Below, in pieces: positions 6,115-15,330 of a DNA stretch of 38,635 nucleotides. The notes below the pieces were generated by a model. That model was given only the letters and a program-made list of their open reading frames with translations. It had not been told where the DNA came from and did not search any database. Source of the stretch: Flavobacteriaceae bacterium (GTDB taxonomy: Bacteria; Bacteroidota; Bacteroidia; UKL13-3); NCBI GenBank assembly GCA_025363675.1, contig JANYDJ010000056.1, positions 1 to 38,635 on the forward strand, read 5' to 3'. The number at the start of each line of letters is the position of its first letter. The stretch's first letter is position 1. The translations under genes were made by a program, and so were the position numbers.

Positions 6115-8919
6115 TTATAAACTTATTCCAGCTCTCACGCCCAAGAAATTAATTAGTGGGCCTGAATTAATGTATATACTTCCGCTAAATATTTTCATGC
6201 GGGCAGATACGCCTATATGCAAGTAGCGTGGGCGGGCATCATAGGCATTGCTATTGTTGAGTCCGCCACTTTGTATTAATCCAATATTATACCATACTTC
6301 GGGCGATATATTGATTCCTTTTGCAGCTTTAAACATAGCACGAACACCAATGGGTAATGAAGAAGCAAACTTAATTCCGGCTCCTCCAATAACAGGAGAA
6401 TCAACTTTAAATAATTGAGCATTTAAGCCCACCACAGCTGCATAATTTTTTAGGAAGCGTTGTTCACGCATGGTCGAGCCATCAACCAACCATTTGGTAA
6501 ATGTAGAACTGGCAGGAAAATATATAGCAATGCTCTGGGCTTTTAATGGGGTTTTTTCGGAGTGTGAAAAATTTACTATATTAATTCCCGCACCAATTAA
6601 TAAATCTTTGGTAGTGCCACCAAATGTTCTGGCATTATATCTCAATCCATAATTTCCAACAAAAACATTCAATTTTTTTTGTGGGTATTCCTCAATTTTA
6701 ATAGGGGAATTGTCGCTTTCTCCTAAATTATAGTTTGGAATTTGACCATATAAACTTTTGCTTGCGGGTTTATAAGTATTGTCGATAAAGGTAACACCAT
6801 CGGCACAGATACTTCCTTTGGGCAGGCCTCCTAATTTACCAGCTTTTTGTAATGATGATAGCATATCAAATTTGCTTAAATCTTTTTTCTCTTGCTCTAG
6901 TTTTGCAAACTCACCACTGCCTTCACGCGGGCGGATTTCGGTAATCTTTACTTCCACACGGCGGTTGCGTTGGCGACCCTCTTCGGTTTCATTATTGGCA
7001 ATAGGTTGGGCTTCTCCATACCCCACAACAGCCATGCGATTGTCAGAAACATTTTTGCTAACCAAATATGCTTTTACTGATGCTACACGCTCTTGTGATA
7101 ATTTTTGGTTGGCATCGTCAGCACCTACATTATCGGTATGTCCGCCAAGTTCTATTATAATATCAGAGCGGTTCATAATATCAACTAACTTGTCCAATTC
7201 CACCATCGATTCTTTACGCAAAGTTGCTTTGCCGATATCGAAAAATATATTTTTCAATTCAAACTTGGCACCTATTATAATACGGGTTACTTTATAATCA
7301 ACTTTTAAATGCAAATCATTCTCTTCGCCTAGCCACTGTGCTTTGGCATCGTATACCAAATAGTCAAGTTCGGTAGCCGCTTTCTTATAGTTTTCGCTAA
7401 GTGTAGTATATTGTGCAAATGCTTCACTGATATTTGTATTTTTATTATCGATTAGTTTTTGCATTTCATTATTATACTTATCCAAATCGGCTTTTAGTTC
7501 TTTAATACGATTCATGCGTGAACCAAATTTATCTTGAATAGGAATTTTGTTTACATATAAATTCGGATTTTGCAAATCCAAAGTATCTTGGTGATATAAG
7601 AAACCACGCTGGTCCATTACCACTAAATATTTTTGATAAGCAGGCAATGATACATAATAATTTCCATCAGCCTTGTTACTCGAAATACGGGCAGCTTCTT
7701 TATTGGTAGCCATATTTATATATTTAATTACAATACCTTCTGTCGAGTCTTTTTCGTTGGTTATTACACCGCTTATAGTATATGTTTTTTCAGGACGTGC
7801 ACCTTGGGGCATCACCATTTCATATATATCTGTAGCACCTAGTCCATCGGCCTGGTCGCCACGGATAAGGTATGCTTTATTGCCCGATGCCGGAAGTGTA
7901 AAATATTTTTCTTCTTCTAAGGTATTTACATATTTCCCCATATTAACGGGCTTACTCCAATTGGTCCAAGTATCATCTAAACGTTTGGCATAAAATATAT
8001 CTTTATTACCAAAGCCTGGATGCCCATTGGAGCAAAAGTATAATGTTTTACCATCAGCAGCAAGTTGAGGCGATCCTTCAAATTTGCCTTTTACATTTAC
8101 TGTAGGTCCTAAATTTAATGGTTTGCTCCAGCCTTCATCGGTAAGAAAAGAAACGTACATATCTGCTTCACTTTTATCATCGCGGTCACTTATAAATAAT
8201 AATGTTTTACCGTCAGGCCCTAAGCTTGCTTGCGATTCCCAATTGGTGGTGTTTATCATTCCGCCTAAGTTACAAGGCATTGTCCAACCTCCAGCAACTT
8301 TGCAACTATAAAATAAATCTCCACCACCAAAACTGCCCACATAGTTACCAAACAGTATGGCTGCATTTCCATCGGGCGACATGGCTTTTAATGCTTCGTG
8401 CGAGGTAGTATTTAATTGTTTAAAATTTTCAGGAGTGCTCCAGTTTCCGGTTATAGAATCGCGTTTACTAAACCATATATCTTCTCCGCCCAGTCCCCCT
8501 GCTCGGTCGTAACCCACAAAATAAAGTGTTTTACCATCGTTGCTAATTACAGGACTATATTCATCTCCTTTGGTATTAACCACGCTGCCCATATTTTTTA
8601 CCCGTACTTCATCATCATTTCTTTGTAATAGTTCCAACCAGCTATTGCCTTCTTCTTTGTTGGCTTTGGGGTCTTTTTCCAGATAAAGTTTTACAGCTTC
8701 GGTAGCCTCACTTATCTGGTGATTGGCAAAATAACATTTGGCCAAAGGAAGATATTTTGACGGATCGGTTTTGGCTTCTTGAATATAACTGCCCATAGCT
8801 TTCAGATATTCACGCTTGGCAAAATATTGGTCGCCATTCAAATCTTGTGCAGTTATAGTGCCTGAAATAAACAGGAATATAAGCCCTGCAATACTGGAAA
8901 TAATTGTTTTTTTTCTCAT
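6115..8919 (-). CDS. PorE-like OmpA-family outer-membrane protein with TPR, beta-propeller, regulatory-like domain and C-terminal extension
   Basis: I place the start at ATG 8917-8919, which gives 934 residues with a clean signal peptide (MRKKTIISSIAGLIFLF...TAQ). An upstream start at 9003 would bury it. Domains in order are: TPR-like helices about 30-95; five PD40-type blades about 115-370, with repeats such as SNDGKTLYF, GPDGKTLLF and AADGKTLYF; a carboxypeptidase-regulatory-like beta domain about 380-450 (SGVITNEKDS, DGNYYVSLP); a helical linker about 465-535; an OmpA C-like peptidoglycan-binding domain about 553-660 (FFDIGKATL, GGHTDN, GYGEAQPIAN, RNRRVEV). This order matches T9SS component PorE, which attaches the secretion machine to peptidoglycan. 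Two differences stand out: the signal peptide lacks a lipobox cysteine, and about 275 extra residues follow the OmpA domain, rich in alternating hydrophobic strands. Confidence 0.82.
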   Translation of the reverse strand: MRKKTIISSIAGLIFLFISGTITAQDLNGDQYFAKREYLKAMGSYIQEAKTDPSKYLPLAKCYFANHQISEATEAVKLYLEKDPKANKEEGNSWLELLQRNDDEVRVKNMGSVVNTKGDEYSPVISNDGKTLYFVGYDRAGGLGGEDIWFSKRDSITGNWSTPENFKQLNTTSHEALKAMSPDGNAAILFGNYVGSFGGGDLFYSCKVAGGWTMPCNLGGMINTTNWESQASLGPDGKTLLFISDRDDKSEADMYVSFLTDEGWSKPLNLGPTVNVKGKFEGSPQLAADGKTLYFCSNGHPGFGNKDIFYAKRLDDTWTNWSKPVNMGKYVNTLEEEKYFTLPASGNKAYLIRGDQADGLGATDIYEMVMPQGARPEKTYTISGVITNEKDSTEGIVIKYINMATNKEAARISSNKADGNYYVSLPAYQKYLVVMDQRGFLYHQDTLDLQNPNLYVNKIPIQDKFGSRMNRIKELKADLDKYNNEMQKLIDNKNTNISEAFAQYTTLSENYKKAATELDYLVYDAKAQWLGEENDLHLKVDYKVTRIIIGAKFELKNIFFDIGKATLRKESMVELDKLVDIMNRSDIIIELGGHTDNVGADDANQKLSQERVASVKAYLVSKNVSDNRMAVVGYGEAQPIANNETEEGRQRNRRVEVKITEIRPREGSGEFAKLEQEKKDLSKFDMLSSLQKAGKLGGLPKGSICADGVTFIDNTYKPASKSLYGQIPNYNLGESDNSPIKIEEYPQKKLNVFVGNYGLRYNARTFGGTTKDLLIGAGINIVNFSHSEKTPLKAQSIAIYFPASSTFTKWLVDGSTMREQRFLKNYAAVVGLNAQLFKVDSPVIGGAGIKFASSLPIGVRAMFKAAKGINISPEVWYNIGLIQSGGLNNSNAYDARPRYLHIGVSARMKIFSGSIYINSGPLINFLGVRAGISL

Positions 8920-9583
8920 AACTATTGGTTGTTTTAGGTAAAGTTTCACGGTCGTATTTTTATTTTTATAATGATACAAAATAACAGGCAAATGTGCCAT
9001 CATTCTCTACGCATTTAGTGGTATTTTTTATACCCTGCAAAGGGTATGCGTAACTGAATAAGAAGAAAAAGTAAGCGAGATTGCTATCTTTTTTCGTAGC
9101 TATCATATATACTATTTTTTGTTTTTCTTCTTTTGTTAAGTAATACACTAAATGTAAGTGAACCTAATAGGCCGATTCATTTATATTTTATATATGGTAG
9201 CTCTAAATAAAATGGTTTTGAATGTTCAAATATATTCAGGCTTTTAAATTTGAGAGCATTAGATTTTTTGCTTAATGTGTATGTTTTGTAAATCAGTATT
9301 ATATTTATTGAGAATAGAATTCGAGATGCAGAATTCGGGGAACCTACGGTCGGTTAATGGTTAATCCAATATTATAATAATGTATTATGCTAAACAGGCG
9401 TCAGCCCCTCCGAATCCCGAATCCTGAATCCCGACCCCCTCCCCCAAATGTAACATGTTCGTCAAAAACCCAATCTTTACAAAGCCCAAACCCAATATTA
9501 CGGTACTTTTGTAGCCAATCTAAAAAACCAACAAGTTTCGCAGCGGCGAAATCAATTATCAATTCCCAAAACAACAACAAATC
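8920..9583. other. Gene-free region between divergent PorE-like and HmuY-like genes
   Basis: About 660 bp without a supportable gene. Short open frames here have no recognisable content. It should hold two divergent promoters. Near 9310-9440 there is a C-rich patch with short repeats of the kind CCCGAATCC and GAATCCCGA, unlike the AT-rich surroundings; it may be a decayed repeat. I see no hairpin with long arms and no RNA gene. Confidence 0.5.
9504..9511 (+). promoter_or_regulatory. Candidate Bacteroidota -7 element for the HmuY-like gene
   Basis: TACTTTTG matches the Bacteroidota -7 consensus TAnnTTTG, about 73 bp before the ATG at 9584. No good TTTG is found 19 bp upstream, so support is partial. 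The gene could use regulated rather than housekeeping -33 recognition. Confidence 0.35.
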
Positions 9584-10912
9584 ATGATTAAAAAAATTAT
9601 TTTTTCTTTAGTAGCTTTTACAGCATTTAACACCTATGCACAAACCTGGGTGTACGACAGCGTTTACCTTGGCCCGGGCTACCGCAACGAAGTTTATTAT
9701 TCGTTAAAAAATAAAATGGTCGATACCGTTCCTATCCGCAACTGGCATCTTGCATTTAGTGCAATAGGTGGCAAAGATGCAATGTATTATGCTATTTTGG
9801 CAAACCATTCAAACGATGTACGTGTGGCCAAGTATCCGAACAGCGATATCACAGGCTGGTCAACATTTGATACTACAGGCTGGAAAACATGGCGTAGGTT
9901 TTTCAATAGCGACGAGAAATGGGCTGATGGTGCCTTTTGCAGAGATTCGTCAATGCATCCTTATTACTCATGGGGTGTATATAATAGTAATGTGCCAGGT
10001 GAAATTGATGGCGATTCTATTTTTGTAATATATGCCAATCCAAATCCGCCAGCAAAACCTTGGGCTAAGAAATTTTATGTAGTAGCCCGCAAATCAGTTT
10101 CAGGTGTTCGCTCGTGGACTTTTAGATATGCCAATTTGGATGGCAGTGCTGATACCACAGTTACGCTAATGGATAGTAATTATCAAAAAAATCATTTTAT
10201 GTATTATAATTTAAAGAAGGATAAGGAACTTAAACGCGAGCCCAATAACAACAAATGGGATTTACTTTTCACCCGTTATTTTGCCAAGCAATCAGATCCC
10301 ACAAATCCATACTATCAGGTAACAGGGGTATTGCATAATATAAAAACAAAAACAATCAAACTTAAAGGTGAATTAAGCGACCTTGTTTTGGTAACCGATA
10401 CTGGAGACAGCAGGTTTAGCGATAAAATTAACACCATTGGTTACGATTGGAAAACATTCGATTTTAATTCAAACCAATATGTTTTGGGTGATTCACTTAC
10501 CTATGTGGTGCTTCATTCTCATCTGGAATTAAATGCGACTGTTACTTATGAAATATATAAACTTAAATTTACCGGTTTCGGTGGCGGTGCTAATGGCAAG
10601 GTAGCTTTTGCTACTCAAAAAATGTTGAACATGAATACCTCCATTAATGCCCTTGACGAAAACAAGTTTATCTATACTTTATCGCCCAATCCTTCAAACG
10701 GGAACACGCAATTGTTTGTGAATACTGAAAAATTGAGTACCATGCAAATAAATATATATGACCTTAATGGTAAAATAGTATATAACCAACAAACTAAAAA
10801 CAATGGCTTTAATGTTTATAGCTTGCCCACCGAAAATTTAGGCAAAGGTTTATATATAGTGAACATACAATGCGGCAATAGCCAACAAACGCAGAAATTG
10901 ATAATACAATAA
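9584..10912 (+). CDS. HmuY-like secreted protein with T9SS type A sorting domain
   Basis: A 442-residue protein with a Sec signal peptide (MIKKIIFSLVAFTAF...YAQ). The body contains repeated HmuY-type segments: RNWHLAFSAIG near the start, NKWDLLFTRY in the middle, and TIGYDWKTFDF before a YVLGDSLTY strand. HmuY proteins bind heme at the cell surface and pass it to a TonB receptor. The final 80 or so residues are a T9SS tail with YTLSPNPSNG, INIYDLNGKIVY, GKGLYIVNI and the terminal QKLIIQ, so the protein should be surface-attached or released. The TonB receptor gene begins 63 bp downstream. No histidine pair can be assigned as heme ligands with confidence, so a non-heme ligand is possible. Confidence 0.72.
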   Translation: MIKKIIFSLVAFTAFNTYAQTWVYDSVYLGPGYRNEVYYSLKNKMVDTVPIRNWHLAFSAIGGKDAMYYAILANHSNDVRVAKYPNSDITGWSTFDTTGWKTWRRFFNSDEKWADGAFCRDSSMHPYYSWGVYNSNVPGEIDGDSIFVIYANPNPPAKPWAKKFYVVARKSVSGVRSWTFRYANLDGSADTTVTLMDSNYQKNHFMYYNLKKDKELKREPNNNKWDLLFTRYFAKQSDPTNPYYQVTGVLHNIKTKTIKLKGELSDLVLVTDTGDSRFSDKINTIGYDWKTFDFNSNQYVLGDSLTYVVLHSHLELNATVTYEIYKLKFTGFGGGANGKVAFATQKMLNMNTSINALDENKFIYTLSPNPSNGNTQLFVNTEKLSTMQINIYDLNGKIVYNQQTKNNGFNVYSLPTENLGKGLYIVNIQCGNSQQTQKLIIQ

Positions 10913-10975
10913 TAAGGTACTGATATTTTTATCATTCCTTTATGGTTATAATTTAAAAAAGATATAATAACAATC

Positions 10976-12982
10976 GTGTTCCGCACAAAAAATATCTTAC
11001 TTGTAAAGCACCTCATTGGGGTGCTTTGCTTGTTGATATCGGAAACTATGTATGCCCAAATCTCGTTGGACTCTGTGATAGTAACGGGCCAAATGAAAAA
11101 CTCTACTATTGATTTATCGGTACAAAAAGTGAAGGTGATTGATAGAGCAAAAATGGATAAAATGGGAGCTATTAGTTTAAGAGATGTGCTTACCAACGAG
11201 CTCAATTTTCGAATTACACAAGATGCTGTACTGGGCAGTCGCATAAGTGTGCAGGGGCTTAGCGGTAGTCAGGTAAAAATATTGATGGATGGCGTACCTA
11301 TTATAGGTCGACTAGATGGTAATATCGATTTGAATCAAATTAATCTGAACAATATAGAACGTATAGAAATAATAGAAGGTCCTATGTCTGTAATATATGG
11401 CACCGATGCCAGTGCAGGCGTTATTAACCTAATTACAAAAAAGAATTCGAAGAATGTATATGATATCAATGTCAATATATATCATGATAATAAGGGTAAT
11501 TATAATTATGATTTTGGCGGCACTAAAAAAATAAAAAAATCATTGCTAGGTATTAGCATAGGTCGTTATTTATTCGATGGTTGGGATCCCAATGAGGACC
11601 CATATAAAAGAAAAATGCAATGGAAACCCAAAGAGCAATATTTTACCAATATATATTATAATTTTAATTTGGGTAAAACCACACATAGAATTTCAGCAAA
11701 CTATTATAGAGAGTTTTTATTAAGCTTGGGTTCACCCAATGTTACACCTTTTGATGCAAAGGGTATCGATGATCATTTTATTACCAATCGCTCGCAACTA
11801 ACCTGGCAGGCCGATAGAAAAATAGGAAAAAGAGGAGCATTCAGTTTCTTAAATTCCTATAGTTTTTATCAACGTAAACGGAATGAATATGTAAAAGATT
11901 TGGTTACGGGTAATCAAGCCCTGTCAGCCAATATGGAAAATCAGGATACCACGCGTTTTGCTTTGCTACAGTTAAGGGGTAATTATATCCGTCAAAATAA
12001 AAAAGGAAATTATACCAGCCAAATGGGGTATGATATAAACGCCGATCAAGCAGCGGGTAAAAAATTTGGTGGTGCTAAAAACTATATAAATGATTATGCC
12101 TTGTTTTTTAATAATGAATATAAACCTTCTTCCAAATTAAATATAAAACTCGGTTTCAGGTTTGCATATAATACACGTTTCTCTGTGCCGGTTACACCTA
12201 TGTTTGGCTTGCGTTATCAACTTAACAAAAACCATGTTATTCGCTTTTCAGCAAGTAGAGGATTTAGGGCACCTACGCTAAAAGAACTTACTTTTATGTT
12301 TGTGGATGCAAACCATATTGTGCTTGGAAATGATAGTTTAAAAGCAGAACGCTCGGGCAATTTGCAGATTAATTATAGTTATACCAAGCCACTTAAAAAA
12401 GAACGATCCATTAAAGTGGAAGCAACCGCTTTTTATAACCGGTTAAATAATATGATTACCCTGCTACAACTAGATGCAGCGACCAATTTAAATAAATATG
12501 TGAATATCGACAAGTTTGCCAGCAAGGGCGGTACGCTACAGTTGGCATATTATAGTCCGGTGTTTACGTTTAAAACAGGGATTTCTAGAACCGGGCTAAA
12601 TAATTATTTTAATCAAATAGATAAGTTTTTTTATTATAGAGAAATTAACTTCAGTGCTGATTATAAATTTAAGAAGTATAATAGTAGCATTTCGTTTTTT
12701 TATAAGCTTAATGGCAAGCAGCAAAAATATATATATGATGAAAATGGCAATATTGAGGTGGCTTATATAAATCCATGGCAGTGGATGGATGTATCTTTTA
12801 ATAAAAAAATAGCAAAGCAGCATATACAAATTATAGCTGGTATTAAAAATTTAATGAATGTATCAAGCGTTAATTCAACATTAAAAGACGGGCCACATAC
12901 ACAGGCAGGGCCAAGCCCCATAGGAATGGGCCGAACATTTTTCCTTACTTTTAAATACGATTTTTCTAAAATGCTCAAGTAA
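10976..12982 (+). CDS. TonB-dependent outer-membrane receptor, HmuR-like
   Basis: A 668-residue receptor starting at GTG (10976-10978), with a signal peptide ending MYAQ. SLDSVIVTG is a TonB-box-like start of the mature protein. The plug has LRDVLTNELNF, SVQGLSGSQVKILMDGVPI, NNIERIEIIEGPMSVIYG and DASAGVINLIT. The barrel carries the ASRGFRAPTLKEL motif and ends in an aromatic-rich strand (FFLTFKYDF). It lacks the N-terminal CarboxypepD_reg domain typical of SusC. The HmuY-like lipoprotein gene overlaps its stop by 1 bp, and another HmuY-like gene lies upstream. Context suggests heme or another metal chelate as substrate; no FRAP/NPNL pair is seen, so this is inference. Confidence 0.88.
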   Translation: MFRTKNILLVKHLIGVLCLLISETMYAQISLDSVIVTGQMKNSTIDLSVQKVKVIDRAKMDKMGAISLRDVLTNELNFRITQDAVLGSRISVQGLSGSQVKILMDGVPIIGRLDGNIDLNQINLNNIERIEIIEGPMSVIYGTDASAGVINLITKKNSKNVYDINVNIYHDNKGNYNYDFGGTKKIKKSLLGISIGRYLFDGWDPNEDPYKRKMQWKPKEQYFTNIYYNFNLGKTTHRISANYYREFLLSLGSPNVTPFDAKGIDDHFITNRSQLTWQADRKIGKRGAFSFLNSYSFYQRKRNEYVKDLVTGNQALSANMENQDTTRFALLQLRGNYIRQNKKGNYTSQMGYDINADQAAGKKFGGAKNYINDYALFFNNEYKPSSKLNIKLGFRFAYNTRFSVPVTPMFGLRYQLNKNHVIRFSASRGFRAPTLKELTFMFVDANHIVLGNDSLKAERSGNLQINYSYTKPLKKERSIKVEATAFYNRLNNMITLLQLDAATNLNKYVNIDKFASKGGTLQLAYYSPVFTFKTGISRTGLNNYFNQIDKFFYYREINFSADYKFKKYNSSISFFYKLNGKQQKYIYDENGNIEVAYINPWQWMDVSFNKKIAKQHIQIIAGIKNLMNVSSVNSTLKDGPHTQAGPSPIGMGRTFFLTFKYDFSKMLK

Positions 12983-13998
12983 TGAAATTGGTAATTAAAC
13001 ATATTATATATATATGGTGCGTAATGGTTCTATTCACCGTTCAATCATGCATGAAAAAGGATCCCAAATGGGAATTGGATAGCAGTAATGTAGAAGGCGT
13101 GGTGAAAGATTTTGATATGGGTGATTCATTCCAGAATGTTGTATTTTTTGATTGTGAAACAGGAAATTCTATTTCCAGGAATATACATGAATGGGATATA
13201 TCATTTGCATGCGACCCCAATAAATTTGGGATACACCTAAACACAGGTAGTAATATAGCAGTATATAATACCAATGATACTACTTTTTTTGCTAAGTATA
13301 CAAGGCCCCCGCTCAATAAATTAGAATTCGATCATCCCCATGGTTCATTGGACAGCACTGGGTTTAGCCCTTGTTGGGATAAGTTTACCAATACCTTAAG
13401 AAAGAATATATTTATTATCAGATATATAAAAGATACCTCAGGACTCCAGGACAGATTTATTATATTTCAGCCTATTGAGAAAACATCAACTTATTTTAAA
13501 TTTCGTTGGAGATATTTCGAATCAGGAACTACTAATTTTATAGAAGAGAAAATAGTTTTTGATAAAGACTATAATTTTGTCCACTATAGTTTTTCCCATA
13601 AAAAGATATTATTTTTTGAACCGCCCAAAATGGATTGGGATTTTAAAATTACCAAGTATATCGATTTTCTCATGAATCAAGGGCAGCCATATCCTTATAT
13701 AGTGCGAGGAGTTATTTCAAATCATTATAATGTTTCCTGTGCTGTCGATTCTAATCATAAATATGAAGATATTAATTTACAACTTGCCAAAGGGTTTCAA
13801 TATAGTGATGATAAAGATGCTATAGGTTACGATTGGAAGTATTATGATTTTGCTTTGTCGCGTTATACTATTCGCACCAATATAAACTATATTATAAAAA
13901 ACAGGAACAACGATTATTTTAAGCTCAAGTTCATAGACTATTATAATAAACAGGGTAAGCCTGGTGTGCCAAAATTCATATTTAAAAAACTTAATTGA
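12982..13998 (+). CDS. HmuY-like lipoprotein
   Basis: A 338-residue lipoprotein precursor: hydrophobic signal, then VQSC with acceptor Cys at 23. It contains HmuY-type elements also found in the T9SS protein at 9584: HEWDISFACDP, KMDWDFKITKY, and AIGYDWKYYDFALSRYTI near the C-terminus. The start ATG shares its A with the TAA of the receptor gene, implying translational coupling and a shared job. It probably sits on the outer-membrane surface and delivers or captures ligand for the receptor. Compared with its upstream relative it has a lipid anchor in place of a T9SS tail. Confidence 0.72.
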   Translation: MKLVIKHIIYIWCVMVLFTVQSCMKKDPKWELDSSNVEGVVKDFDMGDSFQNVVFFDCETGNSISRNIHEWDISFACDPNKFGIHLNTGSNIAVYNTNDTTFFAKYTRPPLNKLEFDHPHGSLDSTGFSPCWDKFTNTLRKNIFIIRYIKDTSGLQDRFIIFQPIEKTSTYFKFRWRYFESGTTNFIEEKIVFDKDYNFVHYSFSHKKILFFEPPKMDWDFKITKYIDFLMNQGQPYPYIVRGVISNHYNVSCAVDSNHKYEDINLQLAKGFQYSDDKDAIGYDWKYYDFALSRYTIRTNINYIIKNRNNDYFKLKFIDYYNKQGKPGVPKFIFKKLN

Positions 13999-14011
13999 TT
14001 TTGAGAGTCTT

Positions 14012-14046
14012 ACAAGTTTATTTAGAAATAATCTAAATAAACTTGT
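14012..14046. repeat. Perfect 15-bp palindrome in front of the porin operon
   Basis: ACAAGTTTATTTAGA at 14012-14026 and its exact complement at 14032-14046 enclose a 5-nt loop. It follows the HmuY-like lipoprotein gene by 13 bp and has no T-run, so it is a weak terminator candidate. Its right end abuts or overlaps the possible -33 box of the next promoter, so it could also be an operator. Confidence 0.75.
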
Positions 14047-14065
14047 TTGGAATCATTCTAGATAG

Positions 14066-14073
14066 TAATTTTG
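14066..14073 (+). promoter_or_regulatory. Candidate -7 element of the porin/Rieske/imelysin/cytochrome operon
   Basis: TAATTTTG matches TAnnTTTG, 28 bp before the ATG at 14102. The nearest TTTG (14046-14049) is 16 bp upstream, somewhat short. CTTG at 14042-14045 is 20 bp upstream and lies inside the palindrome's right arm. Confidence 0.5.
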
Positions 14074-14101
14074 CCCCATCAAATTTAAAAATTAGGGGCC
14101 A

Positions 14102-15319
14102 ATGTATAAACGCATTATATTATTTGTATCAGTTATTATTCCGCTGTTTGTTTCAGGGCAGATTATTACCCACGAAGATAGTTTGGCTGCTGGATTGCAG
14201 CTAAAAGGAAACAGGGCTACAGCCATATCGGGTTATGGGGAAGTATTATATACCCACGATGTAAATAACAAATTAGGTTTGGCAAATTTGCGAAGAAATG
14301 TTCTATTTGTGGGCAATAGGTTCAACGAAAAATTATCCTTCTTTAGTGAGCTCGAGCTTGAAAATGCCAAAGTAGAAAACGGCAAAGGCTCTGGAGAAAT
14401 TAGTTTGGAGCAGTGTTTTGTGAAGTTTGATATAAACAGAACACTTTATATAAATGCTGGTTTTTTTACCCCACGTATAGGGCTTATCAACGAAAATCAT
14501 TTACCCACCACCTTCAATGCCAATGACAGACCTGTGGTGGAAACGATGCTAATACCAGCCACTTGGCGTGAAGTAGGTTTGGCATTATATGGTAGTCCGC
14601 GAAGCATGCCCGGTTTTAATTATAGTATCGCTTTGATGAATGGATTGGATGCATCTGGATTTAGTTTGAGCCAAGGAATTAGGGAGGGCAGGGGCGAAGG
14701 AAGCAATGCCCAGGCTAGGCAGAAAGCAGTTACAGCTGCTCTATTATATTATTATGGACCGTGGCGTTTACAGTGCTCGTCGTATATAGGAGGTAGTGTA
14801 GGCGTCGATAATAAATCTGCAGATGTGCTCGGACTTTCTATCGGAGTATTTGGCACCCCCGTGTTTCTAAACGAAGCCAATGTGCAATACCGACGTAAAG
14901 CAGTTCATTTTAAATTTTTGGCGGTACAAATAAATGTGCCCGATGCCAATTTACTAAATACGGCTTATTCAAATAATATTGCCAATATTTCACGGGGTTT
15001 GTATACAGAATATTCGTATGATATATTATATAAAAAGCACAAGGGAAATAAGCAGTTTCATATATTTACCCGTTATGAATTTGTAGATATGAATGCCAAA
15101 TTACCGAGTAATGGAATTGCCAATAAGTATTATACCCAACAACATGTGTTTGCCGGTTTTACTTGGATGCCACATCGTGGTGTGGGAGTTAAGCTCGACT
15201 ATCATTATATGAACAACGGACAGTTCAACCAGCAACTCGTGTTAAATCCACCACCTTATGCTCTGCCTTATTATAGCAACAATCATTATATAAATTTAGG
15301 TATTTGTTATAGTTTTTAA
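14102..15319 (+). CDS. Outer-membrane porin, phosphate-selective porin O/P-like
   Basis: A 405-residue protein with a signal peptide (MYKRIILFVSVIIPLFVSGQ) and alternating-strand content ending in HYINLGICYSF, the aromatic-terminated last strand of a beta-barrel. Segments such as LSFFSELELENA, LYINAGFFTPRIGLINENH and RPVVETMLIPATWREVGLALYG are typical of the OprO/OprP-like porin family in Bacteroidota, including the GF-TPR-G motif of periplasmic-side turns. It is the first gene of a tight operon followed by Rieske (11 bp), imelysin and di-heme cytochrome genes. The substrate is unknown; the operon suggests a metal, redox mediator or anion. Confidence 0.75.
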   Translation: MYKRIILFVSVIIPLFVSGQIITHEDSLAAGLQLKGNRATAISGYGEVLYTHDVNNKLGLANLRRNVLFVGNRFNEKLSFFSELELENAKVENGKGSGEISLEQCFVKFDINRTLYINAGFFTPRIGLINENHLPTTFNANDRPVVETMLIPATWREVGLALYGSPRSMPGFNYSIALMNGLDASGFSLSQGIREGRGEGSNAQARQKAVTAALLYYYGPWRLQCSSYIGGSVGVDNKSADVLGLSIGVFGTPVFLNEANVQYRRKAVHFKFLAVQINVPDANLLNTAYSNNIANISRGLYTEYSYDILYKKHKGNKQFHIFTRYEFVDMNAKLPSNGIANKYYTQQHVFAGFTWMPHRGVGVKLDYHYMNNGQFNQQLVLNPPPYALPYYSNNHYINLGICYSF

Positions 15320-15330
15320 ATATATATAAA

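Noticed and set aside
8966-9148. 60-codon minus-strand frame upstream of the PorE-like gene
   Set aside because: It overlaps the likely promoter and 5' leader, has no family features, and its extent is that expected by chance in AT-rich DNA.
9310-9440. tRNA or small RNA gene in the C-rich patch
   Set aside because: No cloverleaf, T-loop or anticodon arm could be drawn, and no promoter and terminator pair surrounds it.
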